The translations under genes and the position numbers were made by a program. This document shows, one piece after another, positions 34,257 to 43,675 of a DNA stretch of 64,000 nucleotides (position 1 is the stretch's first letter; each line of letters begins with the position of its first letter). Under the pieces are notes generated by a model, which had not been told where the DNA came from, did no database searches, and worked only from the letters and a program-made list of their open reading frames with translations. This DNA comes from SAR202 cluster bacterium (GTDB lineage: Bacteria; Chloroflexota; Dehalococcoidia; Lucifugimonadales; UBA2962): NCBI GenBank assembly GCA_022447925.1, contig JAKUTS010000007.1, positions 13,023 through 77,022 on the forward strand, in the 5' to 3' direction.

Positions 34257-34748
34257 ATGCGGATCCTTGGCGTTGATCCAGGCACAATTAATATGGGAGT
34301 TGGACTTGTGGAAGTCATTGATGATCAGTTGATTCATTTATACTCATCGACATTAAAATCTCCTAAGTCGCATGATTTGCCTAAACGATTGTCGTCTCTG
34401 TTGTATTCGTTGAGAGAATTAGTTGGACAATGGGAACCAGATACTATTGCTATAGAGCATCCATTTGTTGGGAAAAATGTTAAGTCTGCTTTAGCGATAG
34501 GACAGGCTCAAGCTTTAGCAATGATTGTTGCTGCAGAAAAGGATATCGAATTATCTCTATACAGTCCTACTGAAATAAAAAAATCTGTTACTGACTATGG
34601 AGGGAGTTCCAAAGATCAGGTAAGGTCTATGGTGACTGCTATTTTAGACCTTGATGACGATAACATGAGCATGGACTCATCTGATTCTCTTGCTGTCGCA
34701 CTGTGTCACTACAATGCAATTCGATATAGAGATATCATGGAAATATAA
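34257..34748 (+). CDS. ruvC: Holliday junction resolvase RuvC
   Basis: Endonuclease that cuts Holliday junctions. The 163-residue protein has acidic active-site residues in ILGVDPGTINMGVG (Asp7), the Glu in IAIEHPFVGKN, and the late Asp in SSDSLAVALCHYN. It starts six bases after yebC and is followed by ruvA. ruvB is absent from this cluster. Confidence 0.95.
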   Translation: MRILGVDPGTINMGVGLVEVIDDQLIHLYSSTLKSPKSHDLPKRLSSLLYSLRELVGQWEPDTIAIEHPFVGKNVKSALAIGQAQALAMIVAAEKDIELSLYSPTEIKKSVTDYGGSSKDQVRSMVTAILDLDDDNMSMDSSDSLAVALCHYNAIRYRDIMEI

Positions 34749-34761
34749 ATGGTGTTGAAAA

Positions 34762-35334
34762 ATGATTACTAATGTTAAAGGTAAAATTCTAAAAATTGGC
34801 ATAGATTGGGTGGATATAGATCTGGGGCCAATAGCGCTAAGAATTAATGTTCCAAGTTCATCAATTTATTCTTTAGGCAAAAGTGGAGATACTGTCATTC
34901 TTTTTACGAGCATGCAAGTTAGAGAAGATAGTATGACTTTATATGGTTTCGAATCAGACGAATCCAGATCGAGTTTTGAATCTCTCATCTCTATTAATGG
35001 AGTAGGTCCGAGGTTAGGACTTGCTATTATGTCTATGTTTTCGGTTAGTGACTTGACACAAGCTGTAAATACAGAGGACCAACTAGCATTTAGTAAAGTC
35101 CCTGGTGTAGGCAAGAAGACAGCCGGAAGAATCATTCTGGAATTAAAAGGACAGTTAGCTAAAGGTTTATCAGCGGTAGATACAGGTGAGTCACATACAG
35201 AAGTGCTGGAAGCATTAACTGCATTAGGTTATTCGATTAACGAAGCTCGAGAGGCAGTGAAGCTTAGCGAAACGGATGCCGATTTACCGATGGAAGAACG
35301 AGTTCGAGCTGCATTAGAACATCTTTCTGGATAA
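34762..35334 (+). CDS. ruvA: Holliday junction branch-migration protein RuvA
   Basis: Binds four-way junctions and recruits RuvB. The 190-residue protein has the N-terminal OB domain (MITNVKGKILKIG) and two helix-hairpin-helix motifs, ISINGVGPRLGLAI and KVPGVGKKTAGRI. A C-terminal domain contacts RuvB. It lies between ruvC and uvrB with three bases to the latter. Confidence 0.95.
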   Translation: MITNVKGKILKIGIDWVDIDLGPIALRINVPSSSIYSLGKSGDTVILFTSMQVREDSMTLYGFESDESRSSFESLISINGVGPRLGLAIMSMFSVSDLTQAVNTEDQLAFSKVPGVGKKTAGRIILELKGQLAKGLSAVDTGESHTEVLEALTALGYSINEAREAVKLSETDADLPMEERVRAALEHLSG

Positions 35335-35337
35335 ATA

Positions 35338-37317
35338 ATGGAACAATCCTTTTCTGTTGTATCCGACTTTAAAGCTACTGGAGATCAACCTGAAGCCATC
35401 AAGAAACTAAGTATTGGCGTTGGACAGGGCGTAAAACATCAAACCTTATTAGGCGTCACTGGTAGTGGTAAAACATTTACCATTGCAAATATGGTTGCTG
35501 AAATACAGCGTCCCACATTAGTAATAGCGCATAATAAGACGTTGGCAGCTCAGTTAGCGACCGAGTTCAAGGAATTTCTACCAAATAATGCTGTCGAATA
35601 TTTTGTTAGTTACTATGACTACTATCAGCCTGAAGCTTACATACCTCGGACTGACACTTACATCGAGAAGGATGCCGATGTTAATGAACAGTTAGACAAA
35701 CTGAGACATTCTGCGACCAGAGCTTTGTTGACCAGAAAGGACGTACTAATTGTGGCATCAGTCTCATGCATCTTTGGATTAGGGTCTCCTGAAGAGTATG
35801 AATCTTTCGTTGCTTATGTACGTAAAGGTGAAAACCATTCCCGAAAAAAACTAATACGTAAATTGGTTGATATGCAATACGAGCGAAATGATTTCGATTT
35901 GTCGAGAGGTCGATTTCGCGTGCGAGGAGATACTTTGGAATTGATGCCTGCTTACGAAGAAGCCTTGGGTGTGAGAATTGAATTTTGGGGCGACCAGATT
36001 GATAGAATTGTGTCACTTGAACCGTTGACTGGAGAAATATTATCTGAGTTAGAAGACATTGAAATTTATCCAGCTAAGCACTTTGTAACCTCTGAAGATA
36101 AACTCAAAAACGCGATTAATGATATCCAAGAAGAGCTAAGCTGGGCTCTAAAAAGTTTACGTGAACAAGATAAGTTAGTAGAAGCGCAACGTCTAGAATC
36201 AAGGACGTTATACGATATCGAGATGTTACGAGAGACAGGTTATTGTGCAGGTGTGGAAAATTATGCACGTCATTTATCTGGCCGCACACCCGGTAGCGTT
36301 CCTTATACGCTTATCGATTACTTTCCTGATGACTTCGTAATTGTTGTTGATGAATCTCACATGACATTGCCTCAAATTCGGGCGATGTACGGAGGAGACA
36401 GGTCTAGGAAAGAGGTTTTGGTTGAACATGGCTTTAGATTGCCTTCGGCCTTAGATAATCGCCCGCTCAGTTTTCCAGAGTTTGAAGATCATGTGAATCA
36501 AATAGTATATGTTTCTGCAACTCCGGGCCCATATGAGATGGAGCATAGTAAAAATGTAGTAGAGCAAGTAATCAGGCCTACTGGATTAATCGATCCAATT
36601 ATTGAAGTAAAACCGACTCGAGGACAAATTGATGACCTGCTTGAGATGATTAGAAACCGGGTCGCTGAAAATCAGCGATGTTTGATAACTACCTTAACAA
36701 AGAGAATGGCAGAAGAATTATCAGATTATTTACGAGAAGTTGGCATCAAGACACACCACATGCATTCCGAGATAGACACATTAGAACGGAGTGAGATATT
36801 AAGAGATTTGAGGCTAGGCATTTATGATGTGGTAGTTGGGATAAATTTGCTTCGCGAAGGTATTGATCTTCCTGAAGTTAGCTTAGTTGCGATACTAGAT
36901 GCAGATAAAGAGGGTTATTTGAGGTCTCAAACAGCTTTGATTCAAACAATTGGACGCGCTGCAAGGCATGTTGATGGGTATGTTGTTATGTATGCAGACA
37001 AAGTTACCAAGTCAATGAATAAAGCAATTGATGAAACTAATCGTCGAAGAGTGATACAAGAATCGTACAACTTGGAGTATGGGATAACCCCTCAAGGCAT
37101 AAGGAAAACAATTCATGACATTACAGAACGTGTTCGGGAAACTGTTCAAAAAGACGAGTTTATAAACTCTCAAGGCAATCTGCCTAAAGATGAACTGGTA
37201 AAATTGATAAATGATTTACAGTTACAGATGAAGGATGCAGCTAAAAAGCTCGAATTTGAAAAAGCTGCCTTATTACGGGACCAAATTGTAGATCTTAGAA
37301 AAGTATTAATAGATTAA
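35338..37317 (+). CDS. uvrB: UvrABC system protein B
   Basis: Damage-verification helicase of nucleotide excision repair, 659 residues. Walker A is [10 protein letters not shown] near residue 40. The DNA-clamping hairpin [12 protein letters not shown] is near residue 95. Helicase motifs include VVDESH and [14 protein letters not shown]. The C-terminal UVR helix ([15 protein letters not shown]) contacts UvrC. It directly follows ruvA, so it probably shares that transcript. Confidence 0.97.
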   Translation: MEQSFSVVSDFKATGDQPEAIKKLSIGVGQGVKHQTLLGVTGSGKTFTIANMVAEIQRPTLVIAHNKTLAAQLATEFKEFLPNNAVEYFVSYYDYYQPEAYIPRTDTYIEKDADVNEQLDKLRHSATRALLTRKDVLIVASVSCIFGLGSPEEYESFVAYVRKGENHSRKKLIRKLVDMQYERNDFDLSRGRFRVRGDTLELMPAYEEALGVRIEFWGDQIDRIVSLEPLTGEILSELEDIEIYPAKHFVTSEDKLKNAINDIQEELSWALKSLREQDKLVEAQRLESRTLYDIEMLRETGYCAGVENYARHLSGRTPGSVPYTLIDYFPDDFVIVVDESHMTLPQIRAMYGGDRSRKEVLVEHGFRLPSALDNRPLSFPEFEDHVNQIVYVSATPGPYEMEHSKNVVEQVIRPTGLIDPIIEVKPTRGQIDDLLEMIRNRVAENQRCLITTLTKRMAEELSDYLREVGIKTHHMHSEIDTLERSEILRDLRLGIYDVVVGINLLREGIDLPEVSLVAILDADKEGYLRSQTALIQTIGRAARHVDGYVVMYADKVTKSMNKAIDETNRRRVIQESYNLEYGITPQGIRKTIHDITERVRETVQKDEFINSQGNLPKDELVKLINDLQLQMKDAAKKLEFEKAALLRDQIVDLRKVLID

Positions 37318-37446
37318 AAAACCATTAGGAATATCAAATTCCGTTGACATAGCTTCTTCTGTAACAATACAATTTTAAAGATACGTAATGCATAACCGTT
37401 TAACTGTCATTAAACCCGAAATATAAAAACCTATGGAGATTAACTT

Positions 37447-37764
37447 ATGACCAGCGAAACAACAGTCTTAAACAAAGACATTGTAATGGAAGCGCTTCGC
37501 GATGTTTATGACCCCGAAATACCAATAAACGTAGTAGATTTAGGTTTGATTTATGACTGTGCGGTAGATGAAGGAAATGTTGACATCAAGATGACTCTTA
37601 CTTTTGCAGGCTGTGGTATGGGACCTTATATCGCGCAACAAGCAGAATGGAGAATAGCTGAACTAGATGGAGTTGATGATGTTAATGTTGAACTAGTTTA
37701 TGATCCTCCATGGACACCTGACTTAATTTCAGAAGAAGGTAGATCAGAGTTAGGGATCGATTAA
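37447..37764 (+). CDS. MIP18/DUF59-family protein (SufT/PaaD-like)
   Basis: A 105-residue Fe-S assembly protein of the MIP18 family. The core motif DVYDPEIPINVVDLGLIYD (residues 18-36) is present. The usual TxxxCPM segment reads TFAGCGMGPYI, with the Cys kept. PPWTPDLISEEGRSELG closes the domain. It is followed by a terminator and then an Mrp-type ATPase gene, a functional pairing seen in many genomes. Confidence 0.9.
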   Translation: MTSETTVLNKDIVMEALRDVYDPEIPINVVDLGLIYDCAVDEGNVDIKMTLTFAGCGMGPYIAQQAEWRIAELDGVDDVNVELVYDPPWTPDLISEEGRSELGID

Positions 37765-37787
37765 GTTCATATTGACTGTTAAAACCT

Positions 37788-37814
37788 AAAAAGGGGTCAT
37801 AGAGGCCCCTTTTT
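37788..37814 (+). terminator. Rho-independent terminator after the MIP18-family gene
   Basis: An 11-bp stem (AAAAAGGGGTC with GGCCCCTTTTT, one T-G pair) around a 5-base loop ends in five T residues. Confidence 0.88.
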
Positions 37815-37868
37815 GTATTACATTAGAATTATTCATGTCTTGAAAAGTACTAAATTTAGAGGGAAATA

Positions 37869-38699
37869 ATGACGCAAAAACCGAATAACCCAGCACAGAA
37901 TGCCCAAGCTCGCGCAAAAATTGAATCTATGAAGCGTCAGTTTGAACAACGTAGGGCAATTAGTTCGGCTTTAGAAACCGTTAAAAATAAAATAGGGGTT
38001 TATAGTGGTAAAGGTGGAGTAGGCAAAACAACTGTCTCAGTAAACCTGGCTGTTAGCCTGGCTGAAGCAGGGAATTCTGTAGGTATTTTAGATGTAGACA
38101 TAGATTGTCCAAATGTTGTTAGAGCGATGAAGATATTTGAACCTCCAGAAATGGCCGAGGACAAGAGATTGATACCTCCCAGCCGGTTTGGTGTATCTGT
38201 GATGTCGATGGGCTTTTTTCAACAAAAAGAAGACGAGGCAATAATATGGCGAGGGCCGATGGTTCATAATGCGATAAATCAATTATTGCAATCGACAGTA
38301 TGGGGTGAACTAGATTTCCTGATAGTCGATCTTCCGCCAGGTACTTCAGATGGTCCATTGACTGTAATGCAAACTTTAGATTTGGACGGATTTGTTATTG
38401 TAACCGCTCCACAAGAGTTAGCTATGATGGATGCTAAAAGATCTATAAATATGATTAAAACATTAAAAGTTGATGTGTTAGGTGTAGTAGAAAATTTTTC
38501 GGGAGAAATATTTGGCAGCGGCGCTGGCGAAGAGATATGTAATGAACTGGATTTGCCATTTCTTGGTAAATTAGGATTAAGTTCAGATTATCGAGATGAA
38601 ACCAAACCAACAGTTTTGACGAGTGATACCGTGCGAGATGAATACAGGGTAGTAGTATCCCAATTGGAAATTGAATTAGATAAAAAACAAGCTTCATAA
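37869..38699 (+). CDS. Mrp/NBP35-type P-loop ATPase lacking the CxxC motif
   Basis: A 276-residue deviant-Walker ATPase of the Mrp/NBP35 family, used to carry or assemble Fe-S clusters. Walker A with the signature Lys is GVYSGKGGVGKTT (residues 43-55). A second acidic motif is ILDVDIDCPN, followed by VDLPPGTSDGP. The C-terminal cluster-binding CPHC segment is replaced by ENFSGEIFGSGAGEE. The only two Cys residues of the chain are far apart. It may be a scaffold-less relative. Confidence 0.9.
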   Translation: MTQKPNNPAQNAQARAKIESMKRQFEQRRAISSALETVKNKIGVYSGKGGVGKTTVSVNLAVSLAEAGNSVGILDVDIDCPNVVRAMKIFEPPEMAEDKRLIPPSRFGVSVMSMGFFQQKEDEAIIWRGPMVHNAINQLLQSTVWGELDFLIVDLPPGTSDGPLTVMQTLDLDGFVIVTAPQELAMMDAKRSINMIKTLKVDVLGVVENFSGEIFGSGAGEEICNELDLPFLGKLGLSSDYRDETKPTVLTSDTVRDEYRVVVSQLEIELDKKQAS

Positions 38700-38763
38700 A
38701 GATATTAAACGCCAATTTGACATCAATTAGAATAAATTATTTCATTGGTGTTTATTAAGCAAT

Positions 38764-39588
38764 ATGCAGGATTTCGATATAAAAACTAATGACAAATCTA
38801 CTGGAGATGAGATCCTGAATAATCGAATTGAGATTTCGAACATTAGTAAAAGCTACTTATCTAGTAATGGAGTTGTGAGTAAGGTGCTTAACTCTGTTAA
38901 TTTCGAAATTGCTCGATCAGAATTTGTATCATTGCTGGGGCCTAGTGGATGTGGTAAGACTACTTTGTTGAAAATCATATCTGGTTTAATCGCCCCAGAC
39001 TCAGGTGAGGTTAAAATTGAAGGTAGCTCGCCAGCAAATTCTCGTAGAGATAAAAGTATTGGATACATGTCTCAGGATCCTGCTTTGATTCCATGGCGCA
39101 CGGTTTATGAGAACGTAAGATTGCCGGCTGAAGTTAATAAAGCCTTTACTAATGAAAATTATAGAACTGTTGAAGAACTTGTTTCGTTAGTGGGCTTAGA
39201 TGGATTCGAGTCTCATTACCCATACCAGTTATCCGGGGGAATGCGGCAGAGAGTTTCATTGGCAAGGGCTCTATCAATTAATCCTAAAGTGTTGTTGATG
39301 GACGAACCATTCGGTGCTTTAGATGAAATAACAAGAGAAGCGATGCGTTACGAACTGCTTAACTTATGGAATAAAACTAAACCAACAGTATTATTTGTTA
39401 CCCATAATTCAACGGAAGCCGTCCTCTTATCTGATCGAGTTGTTGTTATGCCTAAAACAAGTGATGGTGTTATTACCAACATAAATGTGCCTCTAGATCG
39501 TCCTAGGTCAGAAAAGATAGAATTTACTTCAAGTTTTATTCAGCTTATCAATCAAGTTAGAAACTCATACAAATGTCAGCCCAATTGA
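38764..39588 (+). CDS. ABC transporter ATP-binding protein, NitT/TauT type
   Basis: ATPase of 274 residues for uptake of a small organic compound. Walker A is GPSGCGKTTLL near residue 60, the signature is LSGGMRQRVSLARAL, and Walker B is VLLMDEPFGALDE. The D-loop/H-loop follow (FVTHNSTEAV). It overlaps the permease start by 16 bases, so the three-gene set is one operon. Confidence 0.95.
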   Translation: MQDFDIKTNDKSTGDEILNNRIEISNISKSYLSSNGVVSKVLNSVNFEIARSEFVSLLGPSGCGKTTLLKIISGLIAPDSGEVKIEGSSPANSRRDKSIGYMSQDPALIPWRTVYENVRLPAEVNKAFTNENYRTVEELVSLVGLDGFESHYPYQLSGGMRQRVSLARALSINPKVLLMDEPFGALDEITREAMRYELLNLWNKTKPTVLFVTHNSTEAVLLSDRVVVMPKTSDGVITNINVPLDRPRSEKIEFTSSFIQLINQVRNSYKCQPN

Positions 39589-40373
39589 TCAGCATGATAA
39601 AACAGGCTTACTACTGGATAGGTCCCCCAGTAATTGTTTTTTTATTGGTGTTTGCTGTGTGGGAAATTTCGGTTAGATTGTCTGAGATTGAAGATTATTT
39701 ATTGCCTGCTCCTTCTGCAATCATTACGGAGGTTTTAACCAATATTTCGGATTATGCCTTCAACACTATAGTCACAATAGGAGAAGCGATTGGAGGGTTT
39801 GTTTTGGGATCTATCTTTGCAATAATTGGAGCATCAATTATGTACCAATCTCGGTTTTTGGAACGTGGCTTACTCCCTGTCGCGATATTGATAAAGGTGA
39901 CTCCAATTATTGCGATAGCACCGTTATTTGTTATTTGGTTCGGATTTGGCCTGCTTCCTAAAATATTAATCGCTGCGATAATCACCTTTTTCCCGGTACT
40001 TGTGAATTGTCTGTCTGGGATGAGGGCAACTAGCAGCGATATAACGGACTTACTTAAATCATTAAATGCTTCCAAATCTGAGATAATGATAAAAGCAAGT
40101 TTCCCGAATTCTTATCCCTACTTGTTCGCCTCGTTTAAAATTGCTATTCCACTGGCAGTGATAGGAGCAGTAGTGGCCGAGTGGTTTTCAGGAGACAGAG
40201 GATTGGGGAGTATGATTATAAGAGCTAACAATAATTTGGATATGCCGCAATTATTCGGAGCAGTTTTCGTATTAGCTTTGATGGGCGTCGTATTAACATC
40301 ATTGGTTATATATATAGAAAAGAGGGTTCTTTTTTGGCATGATAGCCAAAAAGTAGAAAATGAAATTTGGTGA
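39573..40373 (+). CDS. ABC transporter permease, NitT/TauT type
   Basis: Membrane subunit of 266 residues with about six helices. The cytoplasmic coupling loop reads LLKSLNASKSEIMIKASFPNSYPYLFAS, the form found in SsuC/ThiX-type permeases. AEWFSGDRGLGSMI is another family mark. It lies between its ATPase and binding-protein genes. Confidence 0.94.
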   Translation: MSAQLISMIKQAYYWIGPPVIVFLLVFAVWEISVRLSEIEDYLLPAPSAIITEVLTNISDYAFNTIVTIGEAIGGFVLGSIFAIIGASIMYQSRFLERGLLPVAILIKVTPIIAIAPLFVIWFGFGLLPKILIAAIITFFPVLVNCLSGMRATSSDITDLLKSLNASKSEIMIKASFPNSYPYLFASFKIAIPLAVIGAVVAEWFSGDRGLGSMIIRANNNLDMPQLFGAVFVLALMGVVLTSLVIYIEKRVLFWHDSQKVENEIW

Positions 40374-40402
40374 AAATTCTGGCTGTGGGAAAAGGAAGAA
40401 AA

Positions 40403-41410
40403 ATGGTTTCAAGATTAAGTTTAATGGCACTTATCATTGCTGTTTCGATCATTGTTGGGTGCGCTGAAAATAATAAAACAGTAGATGAGATAGTTTTTAT
40501 GGCCGGTTATAAGCCTCAAGCAAATTTGCCGTTTGTGGGCGTGTATGTTGCTGATAATAATGGCTATTTTGAACAACAAAGCCTAAATGTGGATATCAAA
40601 CATGCTTCATCAGGTGAACACGTCAAATTGTTATTGTCAGGAGATATTCAGTTTTCTACATCTGATGCGGGTTCAGTATTAAAACAAATATCCAATTCGG
40701 AAGCACCTTTAACGGCTGTAGCTCTACTTGGACAAAGGGGTCAACAAGGATATATAGCATTAGAGGATTCTAAGATTGACTCACTAACAGACTGGGAGGG
40801 TAAAACTTTTGGATATAAAATTTCTATACCCTCTGACTATATGGCGATGATGGAGTCAGAAGGAGTATTAAGAGAAAACATAAAAGAGGTTAGTGTAGGG
40901 TTTGATCCGAGGATATTGACCGAAGGAAAGGTTGATATTCTCGCGGTGTACAAATCCAATGAGCCTGACACAATTAGATCTCTGGGATATGAAGTAACTC
41001 TTTGGGATCCGTACGATTATGGAGTACCAACTTTAGGGTTAACCTATATCACTACTAACGACTATGCCAATGAAAACCCTGACGTGGTTAGACGTTTTCT
41101 GAAAGCGACTTTGCAAGGTATACAGTTTGCAAGAGATAACCCTGATGCAGCAATAGAAATAGTGTTACAGTATGCTCCAGAGACTACAGTAGAACATCAA
41201 GGTTTTATGTTGAAAACAGAGATAACAGATGCGATAAGTGAATTAACTGATACAAACGGACTTGGTACTATGACAGATTCACAATGGAAATCTCTTTATG
41301 ATCATCTTATGGAATACAATGCTCTTGAGAATGAATTTGATTACAAAAATGCCTTCAGGTCAGAGTTTGTGGATGAGATATATGAATCAGGAGATTTGGT
41401 ATGGCCGTAA
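40403..41410 (+). CDS. Substrate-binding lipoprotein, NMT1/THI5-like
   Basis: Binding protein of the NitT/TauT/pyrimidine-precursor type. A GTG at 40367 is in frame, but the ATG at 40403 follows AAGGAAG by five bases and gives a normal lipoprotein signal (MVSRLSLMALIIAVSIIVGC, Cys20). The mature part begins with the typical segment LPFVGVYVADNNGYF. DIQFSTSDAGSVLKQI is also family-like. Related proteins bind hydroxymethylpyrimidine precursors, riboflavin or taurine. The ligand here is unresolved. Confidence 0.9.
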   Translation: MVSRLSLMALIIAVSIIVGCAENNKTVDEIVFMAGYKPQANLPFVGVYVADNNGYFEQQSLNVDIKHASSGEHVKLLLSGDIQFSTSDAGSVLKQISNSEAPLTAVALLGQRGQQGYIALEDSKIDSLTDWEGKTFGYKISIPSDYMAMMESEGVLRENIKEVSVGFDPRILTEGKVDILAVYKSNEPDTIRSLGYEVTLWDPYDYGVPTLGLTYITTNDYANENPDVVRRFLKATLQGIQFARDNPDAAIEIVLQYAPETTVEHQGFMLKTEITDAISELTDTNGLGTMTDSQWKSLYDHLMEYNALENEFDYKNAFRSEFVDEIYESGDLVWP

Positions 41411-41443
41411 CTAATAATCAGTTTAATTCCACCAACCTAGTGT

Positions 41444-42232
41444 ATGAAAAAGAAACCAACTCGTAGAAGCCATTATTCTGCTGGACTGCGGACCTACTAT
41501 CTCGATTGGGGAGGAAGTAGCCAGCATCATATGTTACTTCTGCATGATTTAGGGGATTCGTCTCGTACTTGGGATTTAATTTCAGCGAAATTTAGGGAAA
41601 AATATAGGATTTATTCAGTTGAGCTAAGGGGCCACGGACATAGTGACAGACCTTCCGATCCAAATTATAGATTCAATGACTTCTATTCTGATATTAAGAG
41701 CTTAGCAGTTTCTCTTAATTTAAATAAAGCAGTAGTAGTTGGCCATGGAGCTGGATCAAGATTGGCAGCAAAGTTGTCGGTTGAAAACCCTCAAATGGTG
41801 TCTAATCTTATTCTTTATGACCTAGAACAAAATTCTATTTCTGATGTTACTAAATGGATATCTATCGAAGACACGATCAGATTTCTGCAATCGCAACGTC
41901 CAAGGGTGGATCTAGATAGCATTAATCGTCAGGCCAGAAATTTAACCAGTGGAGGCCTCGATGGAAGTAGAGCATATGTTCATGACACTTCCTCTTACTC
42001 AGTCTATATGGATGAAGATTTATGGGCCGACTGGGCTGGCATTAATTGCCCGGCATTAATTTTAAGAGGCAGGCTAAGTCAAGATCTTAATCATTCTGAT
42101 GCAATAAAATTAGCAGAAACGATTTCAAAATCTAGGCTTGTGGAGTTAGAAAATGCCGGCCATTGGCTACATCAGGAATTGCCAGACGAATTTAATGATG
42201 TAATTGAATGGTATCTAGATAACTCCAGCTAA
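41444..42232 (+). CDS. Alpha/beta hydrolase-fold protein without nucleophilic Ser
   Basis: A 262-residue alpha/beta hydrolase. The oxyanion region reads LLLHDLGDSSRTWD and the family motif RGHGHSDRP follows. The nucleophile elbow, normally GHSMG, is GHGAG (residues 100-104), so the catalytic Ser is replaced by Gly. The catalytic His region NAGHWLHQE remains. Such proteins may be non-hydrolytic or act through another residue. It follows the transporter operon by 33 bases. Confidence 0.87.
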   Translation: MKKKPTRRSHYSAGLRTYYLDWGGSSQHHMLLLHDLGDSSRTWDLISAKFREKYRIYSVELRGHGHSDRPSDPNYRFNDFYSDIKSLAVSLNLNKAVVVGHGAGSRLAAKLSVENPQMVSNLILYDLEQNSISDVTKWISIEDTIRFLQSQRPRVDLDSINRQARNLTSGGLDGSRAYVHDTSSYSVYMDEDLWADWAGINCPALILRGRLSQDLNHSDAIKLAETISKSRLVELENAGHWLHQELPDEFNDVIEWYLDNSS

Positions 42233-42233
42233 T

Positions 42234-43094
42234 TTAATCACCGTTAAACGAAGGTTTTCTTTTCTGCAGAAACGCAGACACTCCCTCTTTATGATCGTTT
42301 GTTTTTTTTGCAATACCTTGAGCAATGCCAGAAATATCCATACTTTCTTCAAAATTTATGTCAGAAGATAGTTGAGTTAGCCGTTTAATGATAGCTATAG
42401 AGTATGCTGGTCCCTGGGCCAGTTTACTACAAAGATTACTAGCTTCCTCCATTAATTTATCAGGCTCTGTCACTTTAGAAACAAGACCAAGTCGATAAGC
42501 TTCGCTAGCGTTAATAACTTCTCCGGTGTACTGATACATCAGGGTATTACTTAGTCCAATCATTCTAGGCAAGTACCAGCTGGAACCATCTGCGGGGATC
42601 AATCCAACGTTTACAAATGCTTCTCTAAAAATAGCATTTATGCTTGCTAGGCGAATATCGCAGCTGAGAGCTAGCCCCATGCCAAAACCGATTGCCGGTC
42701 CGTTTACTGCAGCAATAGAAGGTTTCCTAAGGTTGTAAATATGTTTTGTTATATTTCGGACGATTTCAATTTCATCAGATGTCGGTTCTGTTAAATTGCT
42801 TTTAATCGATTTTTCTAGTTCTGCCCAAGGGTCAGGATCAAGTTTTGATTTATTGGACGAAACATCTGCGTTTGCTTTCATCATGCGGACATCAGCACCT
42901 GAACAGAATGAATCATTATCGCCCGTGATCAAAATAACTTTGCTTTGGCTATCTTTTGAAAAATCACTTAGTATATTGATTAATTGATTGGCCATTTCAG
43001 CGCACATTGCGTTTTTCGTTTGAGGGTCATTTAAAATTAACGTTAAAACTCCCTCTTTTAGGCTGGTATTTATGTAGTGTTTTTTATTTGTCAT
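42234..43094 (-). CDS. Enoyl-CoA hydratase/isomerase family protein
   Basis: Crotonase-fold acyl-CoA enzyme of 286 residues. LILNDPQTKNAMCAEMANQL is the usual N-terminal strand-helix. The oxyanion-hole region CSGADVRMM and the second, AVNGPAIGFGMGLALSCDIRLA, are present. The Glu in REAFVNVGLIPADG fits a catalytic acid position. Its start overlaps the CoxG-like gene by 11 bases. Substrate unknown. Confidence 0.93.
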   Translation of the reverse strand: MTNKKHYINTSLKEGVLTLILNDPQTKNAMCAEMANQLINILSDFSKDSQSKVILITGDNDSFCSGADVRMMKANADVSSNKSKLDPDPWAELEKSIKSNLTEPTSDEIEIVRNITKHIYNLRKPSIAAVNGPAIGFGMGLALSCDIRLASINAIFREAFVNVGLIPADGSSWYLPRMIGLSNTLMYQYTGEVINASEAYRLGLVSKVTEPDKLMEEASNLCSKLAQGPAYSIAIIKRLTQLSSDINFEESMDISGIAQGIAKKTNDHKEGVSAFLQKRKPSFNGD

Positions 43095-43530
43095 ATATCT
43101 TGGTTTTATATTTTAGTGAACTAAATAATTTCTCTAATAAATTTGATGCAGTTTCTTCTATGAATGCAGATCCTAAACTCCCTAAAAACCCTTTAAGTTC
43201 TGCTTCCCCAACTACAACTACTTTTGTTCCATTAGATATGCCTTTAAAAGTCACTTTCGCTTCAGCCCTAATTCCGCCTACAGTTCCGTCTCCGATGACA
43301 ATAACGCGAATAGCATCGGGTCTATTAATATCAATAAGCTCTAGGGTTGCTGTATATAGTTCTTCTATCGGTCCAAACATCACTTTGTTAGAGAATGCGT
43401 AGGAATTCTTGCCGGTGCATTCAAAAGATTCACAACCAGGAAGTAAGTTTTGTAAATTTAGTGGATCGATTAAAGTTTCAAAAGCAGATTCTTTAGGTAA
43501 TGGCAAATCATGTGAATATTGTAATTTCAT
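43084..43530 (-). CDS. CoxG-like SRPBCC family protein
   Basis: A 148-residue helix-grip protein related to carbon monoxide dehydrogenase subunit G. LPLPKESAFETLIDPLNLQNLLPGCE is the family start; GGIRAEAKVTFKG and the helix ETASNLLEKLF complete the fold. No CO dehydrogenase genes lie nearby. It is coupled by an 11-base overlap to the downstream enoyl-CoA hydratase-like gene. Confidence 0.85.
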   Translation of the reverse strand: MKLQYSHDLPLPKESAFETLIDPLNLQNLLPGCESFECTGKNSYAFSNKVMFGPIEELYTATLELIDINRPDAIRVIVIGDGTVGGIRAEAKVTFKGISNGTKVVVVGEAELKGFLGSLGSAFIEETASNLLEKLFSSLKYKTKIYDK

Positions 43531-43641
43531 ACTGTAAGATAATTTACCATAATATATTGTTAAATGATTTAAGAAATCCTATAACAGGGTGATAACTAAA
43601 AATATTACTTTTTTGAAATATTAAATCACTTTTAAAATTAC

Positions 43642-43647
43642 TATAAT
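43642..43647 (+). promoter_or_regulatory. Perfect -10 element upstream of the IMPase-family gene
   Basis: TATAAT lies 34 bases before the ATG. The -35 position reads TATTAA, a poor match, so this is a weak call in AT-rich DNA. Confidence 0.25.
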
Positions 43648-43675
43648 TGATTGCAACATCAATTCGAGATTAGGA

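Noticed and set aside
38088-38715. Three overlapping minus-strand frames opposite the Mrp-type gene
   Set aside because: They are shadows of the strongly supported plus-strand ATPase and show no family motif or start signals.
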